From: Glandiceps talaboti
Lineage: Eukaryota; Hemichordata; Enteropneusta; Spengelidae
Length of the DNA: 64,000 nt
Assembly: GCF_964340395.1 (NCBI RefSeq)
Contig: NC_135549.1
Coordinates: forward strand, 30,476,832 to 30,540,831
Direction of reading: 5' to 3'
Made by a program: the position numbers and the translations under genes. Position 1 is the first letter of the stretch; each line of letters opens with the position of its first letter. Shown here piece by piece: positions 1 to 10,840 of the stretch. The notes under the pieces are model-generated. The model had not been told where the DNA came from. It saw nothing but the letters and a program-made list of their open reading frames with translations, and did no database searches.

Positions 1-1264
1 TTAGTGCAGTGTAAAGAGACATACAGAATGATACAGGAAAAGGGTAGACGATGGGTTTAAAATACGGAAAAATCGAGGAAGGTGACGTAACGGGAAGAGC
101 TTGAAAAGGTGAATCATGGGACCAGAGATAATATTGATCAATTGAATACTGAATACATCGTCATATACTATGTTCACTATGATGCTATGTTCACTATATT
201 CATCGAAAGTTCGTTGTCAATATTCGCCCTTCCTGTAGTATAAAAAAGAGTACAAGACGTCAATTCTAAGCTTTATTTTTTATTTAAGTTATCAGTAACG
301 ATGATATGAGCGCCACATTTTTGATCTGACAATATAAAATTCAGTATACAGACAAGAAATATTTCAATAATATATCAATATGTCGCACACAAGTCGATCC
401 TTCGATGTTTGTTAACTTTAAAAGCACTATATACCCCTTATAAATCAAACTGATATAATTTGATGCCGGGTAAACATTAGGGAATATTTGTCAAAGATAT
501 TAGACGACTATATATAATAACACAGAAAGGGTCTGTCAATATTGACTTGGTGGATTGCGGATTTCTGGCAGTTCAAGTGATGCCACTATTAATGTGACAG
601 TAAACATATAGTATGACGCTATTCATTGAAAATCCAGCTTTTATTTGAATTGAACAAACATAGACGTTATAAGATATTCCACAATTACAATAGCCGCTTT
701 ATAAATGCCTTAATGCGTGATCTCTGTACATGTTGTACATATATCAAATGAAAACCCGCCTAGGCACGCTGATATCGCAGTTATTCTGAGGTGTTATCAT
801 GACATGACGATCGATCGGTACACAAAGCAATGACACTAATGTAGATTCCATGTCTCTGACATTATAGATCAAAGTGGTTTCTGTGGATACATTAACATGT
901 TCACTCCCATTAACGATGTTTTAAACTAGTTAGGGTGGGGCTTTCAACCTAAATTACAGTATTACTTAACGCACTAATACAATTATAATAATTAGATATC
1001 AGTAATAATTGTTTTTGTTATTTGCTTGGAATGAATAAGACCAGTTGAATGCAAATCACGAGATGTGGAGTGTGCACGATCAATCTTAAAGTGACACAAG
1101 CCTAGCTTATAAGCTCTTACTGAAGTAAAAATACTGACATCAAATCTCAAATTAACTATTCTAGTATAATGTTAATGTCGATGTAATGACATTACAATCA
1201 TCTTCTGGCATTGTTAGAAAACTCGACTTCATTGTAGGGATTTCCCCCGATAAATCACATCCTG
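1..1264. other. Intergenic DNA, nothing recognised
   Basis: AT-rich non-coding sequence with frequent stops in all frames. I see no domain, RNA gene or repeat boundary in it. Confidence 0.5.
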
Positions 1265-1440
1265 TCATATCATATCATATCACATCACATCACATCACAG
1301 CACATCACATCACATCACAGCATATCATATCACATCACATCATATCTCATATCATATCATATAGCATATCAAAATTACATCATAATCATATATCATATAT
1401 ATCACATCACATCACATCACATCACATCACATCACATATG
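1265..1440. repeat. Pentanucleotide array (ATCAT/ATCAC)n
   Basis: Tandem five-base units, mainly CATAT and CATCA variants, run almost without interruption. The open frames through it (His/Ser/Ile-rich) are products of the repeat and not genes. Confidence 0.95.
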
Positions 1441-1654
1441 CCCAGGTAATCTTGACTTCCATATCTTCTCTAACCTATTGCAGGCTGGCATTTTACCATC
1501 CTTGTTATAATATCCTTTTCACTATATATTAACAATCCACTCACCTAGGTATAAGAAGTCTTCCTCCTGTTCAGGTTTCTGTCCAGATGTAGTTTGGGTA
1601 TTGGGGTTATGTAAGTTGAATGTGACAAACTTTGTTTTTGAAGGGTTGATATAT

Positions 1655-1838
1655 AATATCATATCATCATATCATATCATATCATATCATATCATATCAT
1701 ATCACATCACATCACATCACATCACATCACATCATATCACGACACGTCACGTCATGTCATATCATATATCATATCATATCATGTCATGTCATATCATATT
1801 ATATCATTATTTTCTGTCATATCATATATCTTATCATG
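1655..1838. repeat. Second pentanucleotide array (ATCAT/ATCAC)n
   Basis: Same unit family as the array at 1265-1440, about 215 bp away. It contains local variants (cacgt, catgt) near 1740-1790. The two arrays may be one older array split by the 1441-1654 spacer. Confidence 0.93.
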
Positions 1839-2689
1839 TTTGAATCCATTCAACTACAATTAATAATGGCGTATGATTCAGCCAGAAAAATACTGCGAGC
1901 ATATTTTAAAAGTGCAGCAAACATTACACCCAAAAACGTAAAACAGGTCATGCCCCAATAACTGAAAGTAGACATGCTACAATATGGGAGAGAGTACAGG
2001 AAGTTTATATTTCCCTAAACAATTTATCAAAGTAAAGGGTGAGTAAACGTTTATAAGATATCAAAAGTTTCCTGCGATGTAACGAACACATTACATTTGA
2101 GAAACAACCAATGGTTAGCATATTTAGAAATATCTTAGATTTAATTATCATGAAATGATCAATCACATATTTATGGTGTTAGCAGTTTTCACATCCGAAC
2201 ACTTTAGAGGTTTACTTTTGTCTGTACCCATGGGAATATACGATCAGAACTTTGTTACTAAAAACGAGATAACCAATAATGCCAACCTGTAATAAAAATT
2301 GAAGCTGTCAATGTTATTTAATAGCATTGTGAATTAATAATGGGCAAGACGAATTATAAACCTTGTGAGTTTTAAATATTCAAACCTACACTAATCCAAC
2401 TGTCTCATAATATTGGAGTTAGTCATTGCTTTACAGCCTTATGGCTTATATTGGTCAAATTATCGAACAAGGATTACATGATCGATCGATATCACTACAA
2501 TTGACAATGGTGTAATTGTGTTTTAGTTTGTTTAATATTTTGAAATATGCTAGTATATCGACCACCTTTGAATATCAAACTGTTCAAACGCCACTCCAAG
2601 ATGTGAAGCTATTTTCATGAATTCTCTAGAGTCATTCATTGACTTCACTTCACATAAATCCGCTCAACTGCCAAGAAACACCAAATTGA
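1839..2689. other. Intergenic DNA, nothing recognised
   Basis: AT-rich sequence without coding signal, RNA gene or clear repeat boundary. Confidence 0.5.
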
Positions 2690-3300
2690 AATTGTTTTTC
2701 ATTGCTGTTCTTTTAGTAATGCTTATTGGTCTTAGCAGACATGAATATTTATTATATTCACAATGCATATTCATGTATATTTACCTGAGGAAATAATCAC
2801 TTAGGAGTCATAAATATGCATTTGCAACTAGTAAATACATGATGCACCCCTTATTTGGGAAATCAATTATACCAAACTATATGAAATGTGAAGCTTTAAT
2901 GCAAATCCTTAAGAAATTACCTAATTACTGAAAATAATTATGTAAATACATCAATAAAAATATAAGCTACATCAAGAAACAAATTAAGACGTGCACTTTG
3001 TTATTGTTAATGCATGTACAAAATATACTAAATTTGACGCTAGCATTCATAAGCAAATTACTCATTACACTAAAAGCTACATTAGCAAGTTTTACAGAAC
3101 ATGTGCGGATTAACGAAAAGCGTTAATTATGCAAATGACATCAATATTCATTACCGAAGCCTTATCACTGCTTTCCATTAATACATGGAAGATGTGTCGC
3201 AAGTTTCATTAGTATTAGTGACGATTTTAGATATCGTATTCACACTGTGTCAGAGAGACAGACAAAAACATAACATAGCCTTCCCTTAAGGGACAAGGTA
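2690..3300 (-). repeat. Interspersed repeat family R1, minus-strand copy
   Basis: Read on the minus strand, this begins near 3300 with CCCTTAAGGG followed by a segment like aggctatgttatgttt, a tgtctgtctc stretch and a taatgaaacttg segment. It continues into AT-rich units containing aattatgcaaatt-like stretches. The same order of motifs is found on the plus strand from 9515. Near 2850 it carries catgatgcaccccttatt, the complement of the 10735-10755 segment of the plus copy. It is diverged and non-coding, and its class is unknown. Confidence 0.6.
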
Positions 3301-3811
3301 AAACAACGCAAGTAGCTAGGAACCATGTTATTTATGACGAAACGTTCAAGATGAAAGCAGAAACCGTACTATAAACTTCAGGGATTGTTTAATACAGCAG
3401 TAAATTCGTAAGTGGTGACGACGCTATGGTGGCCGTTTGAGTATACAAGTTCTCATAAACAAACATTGTACATATATTTCCCATGCGTTGTTTTGGCATG
3501 GTTAGATTTATTATTGTTTATGCTGTCAGACTTGAATGGAGAGCACGTTGTTAGGCATTTTCCCAACATCCATGGATAATTCCACGTATTTTTAGGTAGT
3601 TCATAGTATCGTAGAGTTCTGGCAAACATCTAAGTTGGATGTACAAAAAATGTGTACGGATAGACTAAACATTACGCCATTGTGACCCCAAAATATTGTT
3701 GATATTAGAATATAGCAATGTAAAAGCTAATATTTTAATGTATGTGTTTTTAACAAAATTAATAATTTCATATAAAATTCTTATATTATCGATTATCAAT
3801 AAGCATTCAAG
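3301..3811 (+). other. Flank and probable 5' UTR of the LINE at 3812
   Basis: Non-coding sequence between the R1 repeat and the LINE start codon. The 5' end of the LINE should lie in here, but no target duplication or promoter motif could be picked out by eye. Confidence 0.4.
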
Positions 3812-6800
3812 ATGGTGGCCAGGATGCAGGGCGTCTTGCTGGCTCTGTATTTTGTATCAATTTTCAATGGCTTCAAGATTTTGAAGGACAACACTTCGCT
3901 ATATTTCAACAAAGATGATCATCCTGACTTAGCTGGTGCTATTCTCAGCCAAAGTCATTCAACAAACACCTTACATTTTGGAATTGTTGAAGCTAGACAG
4001 CTTACACAGCCGTTGGCCACTGCTAAACAAAATGGCCGTGGCTCCGTCATCGCAAAGAACAAACTAAGAAGGTCAGTCTACCTATTCACCATCATTCTAC
4101 TGATGTCGGGGGACATTAATACAAACCCTGGACCTTGCAGTGTATGTAACCGTGTTGTAGCAAGGAATCATCAAGCTATATTATGTGACGAATGCAACAC
4201 ATGGATTCATATCAAGTGCGGTCATGTATCAACTGAACTGTATAATTCATTGACAGAAATTGATAATTTCCCATGGAAATGTCCGAAATGTGCTCTTTCC
4301 CCACCAGTACAACAGAATGACTCGGATACTAAGAACCAAATGGACCCAACTATAAATCTAGAGTACCCTGACCGAGTCTCTCAAAGAAAACTGAAATCCT
4401 CCTGTGTTCATTGTGAGAAAAGGGTGACCAGTCGAAGCAAAGCCATCAGCTGCGACCAATGTGAGCGTTGGATTCACTGTAGATGTACTGGTTTTCTTTC
4501 ACTGTCAGACTACGACAACCTTGTTGCCAACAATATAGAATTCACATATAACTGTAATAAGTGTTCTTACAATGATCTCCCCTTCCCAGTAATAGAACCA
4601 CTAGAAGAACATATCCAGGTTCCTGTAGACGATATATCTAACGCCTCTAGTTTCAACTTTGACTGTTTTAAACAGAAGGGTCTGCACTGCTTTCATCTCA
4701 ACGCTCGTTCCTTGCTCTCTAAGATATCAGAAATTCGTGTCCTAGCAAGTAAGTCCAAGGCTCACATCATTGGATTCAGCGAAACATGGCTAGATGACAC
4801 AGTCACCGACAACGAGGTGAAGATTCCCGGGTACAACATACTTCGGCGAGATCGGGACAGGAACGGCGGTGGTGTATGCATGTACATTCGCTCCGATATT
4901 GCATTTAACCCAAGAAACGAACTTGAATCTGATGACCAAGAATCCATATGGACAGAAATTCTGTTGACAAAAACTAAACCCATTGTTTTAGGTGTTTGCT
5001 ATAGACCACCAACACAAACGTCTTTTATCACTAACTTTGAAGATACTTTGTCTAGAATCAGGTCAGATTGTGAAATTATAATTCTAGGTGATTTCAACAT
5101 CTGTTCTCGTCACCCAAGGTCATCTCTGTATAGAAACTATGCCAATGTCTGTAGTTTGTTTGGGCTCAAACAACTCATTACAAATCCTACCAGAGTAACC
5201 ACTAACAGTTCCACAATTCTTGATCATATTCTGTGTAACAACTCTGAAAAAATAAGTCAGTTTGGGGTCATCCCCACTGGCATAAGCGATCACTTTCTCA
5301 TATACTGCACCAGGAAAATTGTCAAAGGTTCAATTAATTGCCACAAAAATGTTACAATTAGATCACTGAAAAATTATTCAAAGGAAACGCTGACTAGCCA
5401 ATTAGGAAGTAAAAATTGGGACTGTGTTACCACCTGTGAGAATGTGAATGAGGCCTGGTCATTGTTTAAAGTCATGTTTACCGATGTTCTGAACGTTGTT
5501 GCACCTGTTAAAGAAGTAAGGCTGAAACAGCGTTCCGAACCGTGGATGACAGCGGAAATCCTTGAATGTATTTCAGAAAGAGATGCAGTATTACTTCAAT
5601 TTAAGAAAACAAAAAACGAGGTATTCTATAAAGAATATTGCAAAATCAGAAATAGAGTACAACGGTCAATTAAGAATGCCAAAAGTGATTATCTGTCCAA
5701 TAAAATTGAGGAGCATAAAAACAACCCCCAAAAGCTATGGCAACAGTTTAAGGATTTAGGATATAACGCTAAGTCCAAAGATAAGTGTAATGTCATCCTA
5801 AATATCGATGGAGAGCAGTGTTTTGATAGCAAATCAATTGCCAACCATATCAATACGTTTTACACTACTATATCATCGACCCTTGTAAGCAAGCTTCCTA
5901 GGGCAACAGGTGTTTATAATGTTAATTCAGACACTGTCAAAAATTATTACAATAAGAAAGGCGTTCTTCCTAATTCATTTTCATTGCAACCAGTAAGCAT
6001 GGAATTTATACAGTCTGAACTTGACAAACTGAGTGTGTGCAAAAGCACAGGTTTAGATGGTATTCCAGCAAGGTTTTTAAAAGACAGTTCCAACGCTATA
6101 GCGGTCCCTATCACTCATATTGTGAATCTATCTATCACCAGTGAAACTGTACCAGATGAGTTTAAATTTGCTAGGGTTAAACCTCTATTTAAAAAGAACA
6201 GTCGCTTGGAAGTCGGCAATTACAGGCCTGTCAGCATACTGAGTGTTACATCTAAGATTCTCGAAAGGGCAGTTTATGTACAACTTGAAAAATATCTTAG
6301 CGATAATAGCATGATTTATCACCTACAATCTGGCTTTAGGGGTAACTATTCCACCGATACCTGTTTAATTCATTTGCAGGACTATATCAGATCCCAAACA
6401 GCTTCTGGAAATTACACTGGCATGCTTCTATTAGATCTTCAAAAAGCATTTGACACCGTTGACCACATTATTTTGTGCAAAAAGCTTAACCTTATGGGTA
6501 TAGAATCAGTGCAATGGTTCCAGTCTTATCTAACTGGCAGAAAACAGTTAGTTAATGTAAATGAAACGAATTCAGATATCAAGGATATTCACTGTGGTGT
6601 TCCGCAAGGAAGTATTCTAGGGCCATTATTATTTCTATGCTATGTGAATGATATGGAAATTTCCATCAAATGTAAACTCCTACTTTATGCTGATGACAGT
6701 GCCATTTTAGTGTCACATAAGGACGTGCATCACATTGCCTCGGAGTTGGGCAAAGAACTTGAATCATGTAACAAATGGCTGATTGACAATAAGCTTTCTC

Positions 6801-7531
6801 TCCACCTCGGGAAAACAGAACTCATTCTATTCGGCTCGAAACGCAAACTAAGTAAGGTTTCTGAATTCAAAATAACTTGTAATCAACATGATATTCATGC
6901 CAGCAAATCTGTCAAATACCTTGGGCTCGATCTTGATCAAAATCTATCAGGGCTCCAAATTGTTCAGAATATCATTAAGAAAACCAATTCAAGGCTTAAG
7001 TTCCTTTACAGACAAGCAAATTTTCTCAACCAATACTCCCGTAAAACCCTTTGCTCTGCTCTGATCCAATGTCACTTTGATTATTCATGTTCATCCTGGT
7101 ACTCTGCTCTTACCACAACTCTCAAAAAGAAACTCCAAATTGCACAAAACAAAATAATACGGTTCATCCTTTCTATGGAGCCAAGATCACACATAGGTGC
7201 TGATCAGTTTGATGCCCTGGGTATGCTGGATGTCAAGGGTAGAGTGAGCCAGCTCCGATTCAACCATGCTTTCAAAATATACAATAACTCCAGCCCGGAG
7301 TACTTGTCCCATCAGTTTACCAAAGTATCCTCTGTTCATAACTATGGTACTAGGGGAAGTAGGTACAATTTTCACCAGCCAATGATTAAAGGTCAGGCTG
7401 CAAATACGTTTTACGCTAATGCTATCAAGGACTGGAATAATCTACCAGTATCGATAAAACAGATATCACAAAGGAATGTCTTCAAAAAAGCAGTCAAATC
7501 ATATCTGTCCAGTACACTAAGGGACCACTAA
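3812..7531 (+). CDS. LINE polyprotein: 2A-like, two PHD fingers, APE endonuclease, reverse transcriptase
   Basis: 1239 residues that would carry out target-primed reverse transcription of the element RNA. Residues 6-21 are hydrophobic, resembling a signal sequence. A 2A-like motif ends at residue 108. PHD finger 1 uses C109, C112, C125, C128, H133, C136, C157 and C160; PHD finger 2 uses C198, C201, C214, C217, H222, C225, C248 and C251. The APE-type endonuclease runs from about 290 to 500 (N297, E324 in SETW, YRPP 397-400, GDFN 426-429, SDH 492-494). The reverse transcriptase covers roughly 730-1040 (LDLQKAFD near 874-881, PQGSILGP 931-938, YADD 959-962). The C-terminal tail has no recognised domain. 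The start ATG at 3812 has A at -3 and G at +4; an in-frame ATG at 3824 is an alternative. There are no internal stops, so it could be functional. Such proteins act on nuclear DNA in a ribonucleoprotein. Confidence 0.93.
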   Translation: MVARMQGVLLALYFVSIFNGFKILKDNTSLYFNKDDHPDLAGAILSQSHSTNTLHFGIVEARQLTQPLATAKQNGRGSVIAKNKLRRSVYLFTIILLMSGDINTNPGPCSVCNRVVARNHQAILCDECNTWIHIKCGHVSTELYNSLTEIDNFPWKCPKCALSPPVQQNDSDTKNQMDPTINLEYPDRVSQRKLKSSCVHCEKRVTSRSKAISCDQCERWIHCRCTGFLSLSDYDNLVANNIEFTYNCNKCSYNDLPFPVIEPLEEHIQVPVDDISNASSFNFDCFKQKGLHCFHLNARSLLSKISEIRVLASKSKAHIIGFSETWLDDTVTDNEVKIPGYNILRRDRDRNGGGVCMYIRSDIAFNPRNELESDDQESIWTEILLTKTKPIVLGVCYRPPTQTSFITNFEDTLSRIRSDCEIIILGDFNICSRHPRSSLYRNYANVCSLFGLKQLITNPTRVTTNSSTILDHILCNNSEKISQFGVIPTGISDHFLIYCTRKIVKGSINCHKNVTIRSLKNYSKETLTSQLGSKNWDCVTTCENVNEAWSLFKVMFTDVLNVVAPVKEVRLKQRSEPWMTAEILECISERDAVLLQFKKTKNEVFYKEYCKIRNRVQRSIKNAKSDYLSNKIEEHKNNPQKLWQQFKDLGYNAKSKDKCNVILNIDGEQCFDSKSIANHINTFYTTISSTLVSKLPRATGVYNVNSDTVKNYYNKKGVLPNSFSLQPVSMEFIQSELDKLSVCKSTGLDGIPARFLKDSSNAIAVPITHIVNLSITSETVPDEFKFARVKPLFKKNSRLEVGNYRPVSILSVTSKILERAVYVQLEKYLSDNSMIYHLQSGFRGNYSTDTCLIHLQDYIRSQTASGNYTGMLLLDLQKAFDTVDHIILCKKLNLMGIESVQWFQSYLTGRKQLVNVNETNSDIKDIHCGVPQGSILGPLLFLCYVNDMEISIKCKLLLYADDSAILVSHKDVHHIASELGKELESCNKWLIDNKLSLHLGKTELILFGSKRKLSKVSEFKITCNQHDIHASKSVKYLGLDLDQNLSGLQIVQNIIKKTNSRLKFLYRQANFLNQYSRKTLCSALIQCHFDYSCSSWYSALTTTLKKKLQIAQNKIIRFILSMEPRSHIGADQFDALGMLDVKGRVSQLRFNHAFKIYNNSSPEYLSHQFTKVSSVHNYGTRGSRYNFHQPMIKGQAANTFYANAIKDWNNLPVSIKQISQRNVFKKAVKSYLSSTLRDH
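4070..4135 (+). other. 2A-like ribosome-skipping motif in LINE ORF
   Basis: Residues 87-108 of the LINE ORF are a hydrophobic stretch followed by GDINTNPGP. The 2A consensus core is D-[VI]-E-x-N-P-G-P, so here the usual Glu is Asn. 2A-like motifs near the N-terminus of APE-type LINEs are known. If active, translation would release a peptide of about 107 residues with a hydrophobic start and begin the downstream product at Pro108, just before PHD finger 1. Confidence 0.7.
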
Positions 7532-7797
7532 TACTGGAAACAGCGTGTTTATTCCCTATTAGCTAGTTTGCCTCGATAGCTTTCCTTTTCATCTGTTATT
7601 CTTTCCCATTCCATGTAGTCAAATACTTATGCTAATCCTGCCACTTTCTTGAATCACTGTACGGACCCCACTGGAAACAAGTCTTTGACTTTCGTGGGTT
7701 ATCCAAGTAATTCAACAATTTGTACCAGTTTTTACTTGTATATCTGCACTGTCGATCTTGTTGTTTTACTGAAATAAACTAAACTAAAACTAAACCT
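7532..7797 (+). other. LINE 3' UTR and tail
   Basis: 266 bases of non-coding sequence after the LINE stop codon. AATAAA lies at 7773-7778, and imperfect aaact repeats end the element near 7795. Confidence 0.75.
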
Positions 7798-8068
7798 ACC
7801 GAGATGTCAATGGCTCGGTTCTGATAAGGATGAAATACGAACTTAATCAAAGGAACTTTTTCTGGTTTTTATGAAAAATACTTAATCAATTACACTGCTT
7901 AATTTTACTTTAATCGTGAATGTACTTGATATTTCAATTGCCTCGAGGTCTATTTACGACGACGTGACAACAATTCTAAGAAGCCACATTTGCATAGAAT
8001 GTGCCACTGGACGTAAACATTCAATTACGTGCACTTCCTGCTTATCGTGTTAATGAACAGTCTATAGA
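7798..8068. other. Intergenic DNA, nothing recognised
   Basis: Short non-coding stretch between the LINE tail and a pentanucleotide array. Confidence 0.5.
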
Positions 8069-8128
8069 TAGAATAGAATAGAAAAGAATGGAATAGAAGA
8101 GAATAGAATAGAATAGAATAGAATAGAA
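8069..8128. repeat. Pentanucleotide array (GAATA)n
   Basis: About twelve units of gaata with a few variants. It abuts the putative antisense LINE 3' end at 8129 and probably is that element's short tandem tail. Confidence 0.9.
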
Positions 8129-8460
8129 GTGAAATAACTTTATTGACCACCATGTAAACATAGACAATCATTTTTAATTTCCTTTTTTCAGCACAAATCA
8201 ATTTGTTGTGAAGTGGTTACAGTTCTCCTCTTTTGATAGAGAGGTACAAAGGGTACTGTGCATGTGTTTAAGAACCGATCCAGGTACACACTCTACTGTA
8301 TAAAACAGGTGCGAAATTGAACAAAGTCTCACATACGTTTATAGGTTGGTGGCTTTGTAACAGTTAACAAGATTATGGACAATGTCATTGAAATTTGTTG
8401 AGTGTTTAAACACATAGGTAGTTTAACTAGTGAGTAGCAAGTTTAAGAACAGTTTCACTG
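8129..8460 (-). mobile_element. Possible LINE 3' end, antisense, truncated
   Basis: Read on the minus strand, this stretch ends with a segment like gtcaataaagttatttcac immediately before a (TATTC)n array. A polyadenylation-like signal followed by a short tandem tail is typical of truncated LINE insertions. No coding homology is visible, so it would be 3' UTR only. A chance arrangement is possible. Confidence 0.35.
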
Positions 8461-8504
8461 TGTAACTGAGTGTAAACTGAATGCCTTCCATAAGGGCGAT
8501 GTCT

Positions 8505-8640
8505 TTAGATTTTTTGCTCCCATCATACATGATACACCTCTTAATTGGCAAATTAATAATGTCAAACTATATAAAATTTGAAGCTTGCATATTACATAAT
8601 TACCAAAAATCACACAAATTTGCACAAACTCTTTGGGGGA
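8505..8640 (-). repeat. Repeat family R1, fragment
   Basis: Contains catgatacacctcttaatt and an AT-rich stretch close to the 2850-2960 segment of the minus R1 copy, in the same order and orientation. It is a short diverged fragment. Confidence 0.5.
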
Positions 8641-8961
8641 AACTTCTCTATATATAATTTGTTCATTGCCTTGACAATGCGTATGTGTACCGGGATTAAT
8701 AACTACGGATGGGTAAAAGGGAAATACTGCTCGATTTGGGGCTGTCGTTTTGTTACAGAACAAGTCCTTGCCAGGATTTCAGACTAAACTTTTTGGGAAA
8801 ACATCGGATTATTTGGCCGAGAAGTGATGGATGGGATTTCTATGGCGAATCGTGTAATCAATATGATAATGGGTAAGATAATACGTAACAGAGCTGTAGA
8901 TAATAAGGTTGACTTTCTGGTGAAAAACCTAAAAACTCGTCAAATTCGAAGTATAACTTCG

Positions 8962-9100
8962 TTATAGTACATGTACATGTCCTCGGACATTTAATGTAAA
9001 TATTTAGACACTTTTGGTTAACCTAGTTGTTATTTTGTCTTCGGCTAAGCCTCTGATATTTAGAATATTTACAGTAAATGTCAGAGGGCATGTACTATAA
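8962..9100. repeat. Imperfect inverted repeat, possible foldback/MITE
   Basis: The left arm (8962-9005, starting ttatagtacatg) and right arm (9061-9100, ending catgtactataa) are reverse complements apart from scattered substitutions and an extra tacatg in the left arm. The loop is about 55 bases. The transcript would fold into a long hairpin. No protein is encoded. Confidence 0.7.
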
Positions 9101-9514
9101 CTATCAGTTAACTGACGGTGTTCTATTAATTTATGTTGGCCATATATGGATAATGTTTATCATGGTTGAGTGAGAAAATTCAAAGATTGATCCAACGCGT
9201 ATTCAGTAATCGTTCAATCATTTACCGATCATAATGGTCGTACGATCGAACGCACAATATATAATGTCAGGAAATAATGTGTGTACTGTATTTGCAAAGA
9301 AAGTGTGATGATATGAAAGTTAACAGATATTTCTGTGGTTGTTTTTTATCACAAAACATTGAAGGGCTAATGGCGAAAGACAAGTGATTTACAACTTTTG
9401 GTCGTGGAGATTAAGGGAAAGATTTTAGCACTTCGGTGTAAAAAAAACCCCAAATGAACCTTAATATAACATCTGAACTATTCAAGCGTTGAAAAATCTG
9501 TCTTAGATATTCTT
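9101..9514. other. Intergenic DNA, nothing recognised
   Basis: Non-coding, AT-rich, without recognisable motif. Confidence 0.5.
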
Positions 9515-10840
9515 ACCTCGCGTAAAGGGAGGTTATGTTATACTTCTGTCTGCCTGACCGTGTGTATGTGTCCGTCTGTCTATAAACACATTATCTCAAA
9601 AACTACTGCATCGATTCTAATGAAACTTACTACACACATTCCCTGTGGTAATGACAAGAACCTTTTAGAGATTGGTAAACATCCAATGGACAACAATTAG
9701 TCATTTACATAATTGATGATTTTTAGCAATTAAGGTAAATCTTAAAAATGCAGTCTTCAAATTCAATGTAATTTGGTATATGCGTTAACCATAGCAAAGC
9801 ACACATTTTATAAAGTTTGTTGATGTACTTTATATTTTTAATGACAATTTGCATATTTATTGAATTGCCATAATTAAGCTGCTATATCTTAAGATTACAC
9901 ATTTCTAACTCCACAACATTTGGTATATACATCAACCATAGCAAAGCACACATTTCCTATCAAGCCATTTGGTATAGTTTTTAGTTTTAATGAGTAATTT
10001 GGGTAATTAATTATCTCTGGTAATTACGCTATATTTTAAGAATGTGAGCTTCACATTTCAAATTCAATATAATTTGGCAGATACATCAATTACGACAAAG
10101 CACACATAGCCTATAAAGCCTGTTGGTATAGTTTTTAGTTTTAATGTGTAATTTGCATAAATAATAATTTTCGATAATTAGGCAATATCTTTAGAATGCA
10201 AAATTAAATTTCAGATAACTCAGTACATCCATTGATGGTTAAGAATTACATGGGTTCTTTAAAGCTTGTTGATTTACCTGTCATAATGGGTGAATGGTTA
10301 AAGTCTGAGTGGCCAGCTTTGAATCTGCAGGTTGCAGGGTCGAGCCCAATCGCTGCCGTTTGTTTCTGAGTGGCTAAGATTTGAACCACGACTGTGTCTC
10401 AGTCGACCCAGGTGTATAATTGGGGACCTGGTAAGATAGTAGTTGCAATGTGAATGCTTTATTCCTATGTGCTTATAGAGGCTGCAATGGATTGTATGCT
10501 CCCCAGGGAGTTGAGGAAGTATAAAGAGTCGTTGTGCCAATATAGGTCCAAGCCAGGGGTAATAATTGTAAAGCGGAAAGCGTTATATAAAAACCAACGT
10601 TATTATATCATGTACCTTATTATCTTAAATGTTAATTTGCATAATTAATTATTTTTGAATAATTAGGTAATATGTTAAGTACGCAAACTTCACATTTTAT
10701 GGATTCATATAATTACTTTTCCAATAAAGGGGTACCATCATGTACAATATGTCAGCATTTTGCATTTGAACATTGTGTGTAGGACCACAAATCTATGGTT
10801 TTGCCCTTAAGGGAGGCACTCAGTGTAACTCTGGTTAGAG
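9515..10840 (+). repeat. Interspersed repeat family R1, plus-strand copy with internal tandem units
   Basis: Starts with aagggaggttatgttatac, then ctgtctgcctg and a segment ending tctaatgaaacttac. Three or more imperfect AT-rich units of roughly 130 bp follow (about 9750-10220), each containing a core like catagcaaagcacaca. The copy ends near 10830 with cccttaagggaggcac. A SINE interrupts it at 10283-10612. There is no coding capacity. The family is unclassified. Confidence 0.65.
10283..10612 (+). mobile_element. tRNA-derived SINE nested in repeat R1
   Basis: A box-B-like GGGTCGAGCCC (10337-10347) differs from GGTTCGANNCC at one position. An A-box-like AGTCTGAGTGG lies at 10302-10312. A central stretch (10398-10435) includes cagtcgacccaggtgtata and ggggacctgg, resembling conserved SINE central domains. 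The 3' part has gtaaagcggaaagcg and tatataaaaacc, resembling the L2/CR1-type 3' end that SINEs borrow from a partner LINE. The surrounding R1 sequence resumes after it. The family name is not assigned. Confidence 0.65.

Larger units (their letters stand above)
3812..7797 (+). mobile_element. CR1/L2-like non-LTR retrotransposon (LINE), intact ORF
   Basis: A non-LTR retrotransposon with a single long ORF followed by a short 3' UTR (7532-7770). It ends in AATAAA (7773-7778) and an aaact-type short tandem tail (7776-7795), as is usual for CR1/L2-group elements. The 5' boundary is unresolved and probably lies in 3301-3811. The uninterrupted ORF suggests a recent insertion. Clade assignment (CR1/L2 group) rests on the PHD-EN-RT architecture and the tail, not on a tree. 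Confidence 0.9.
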
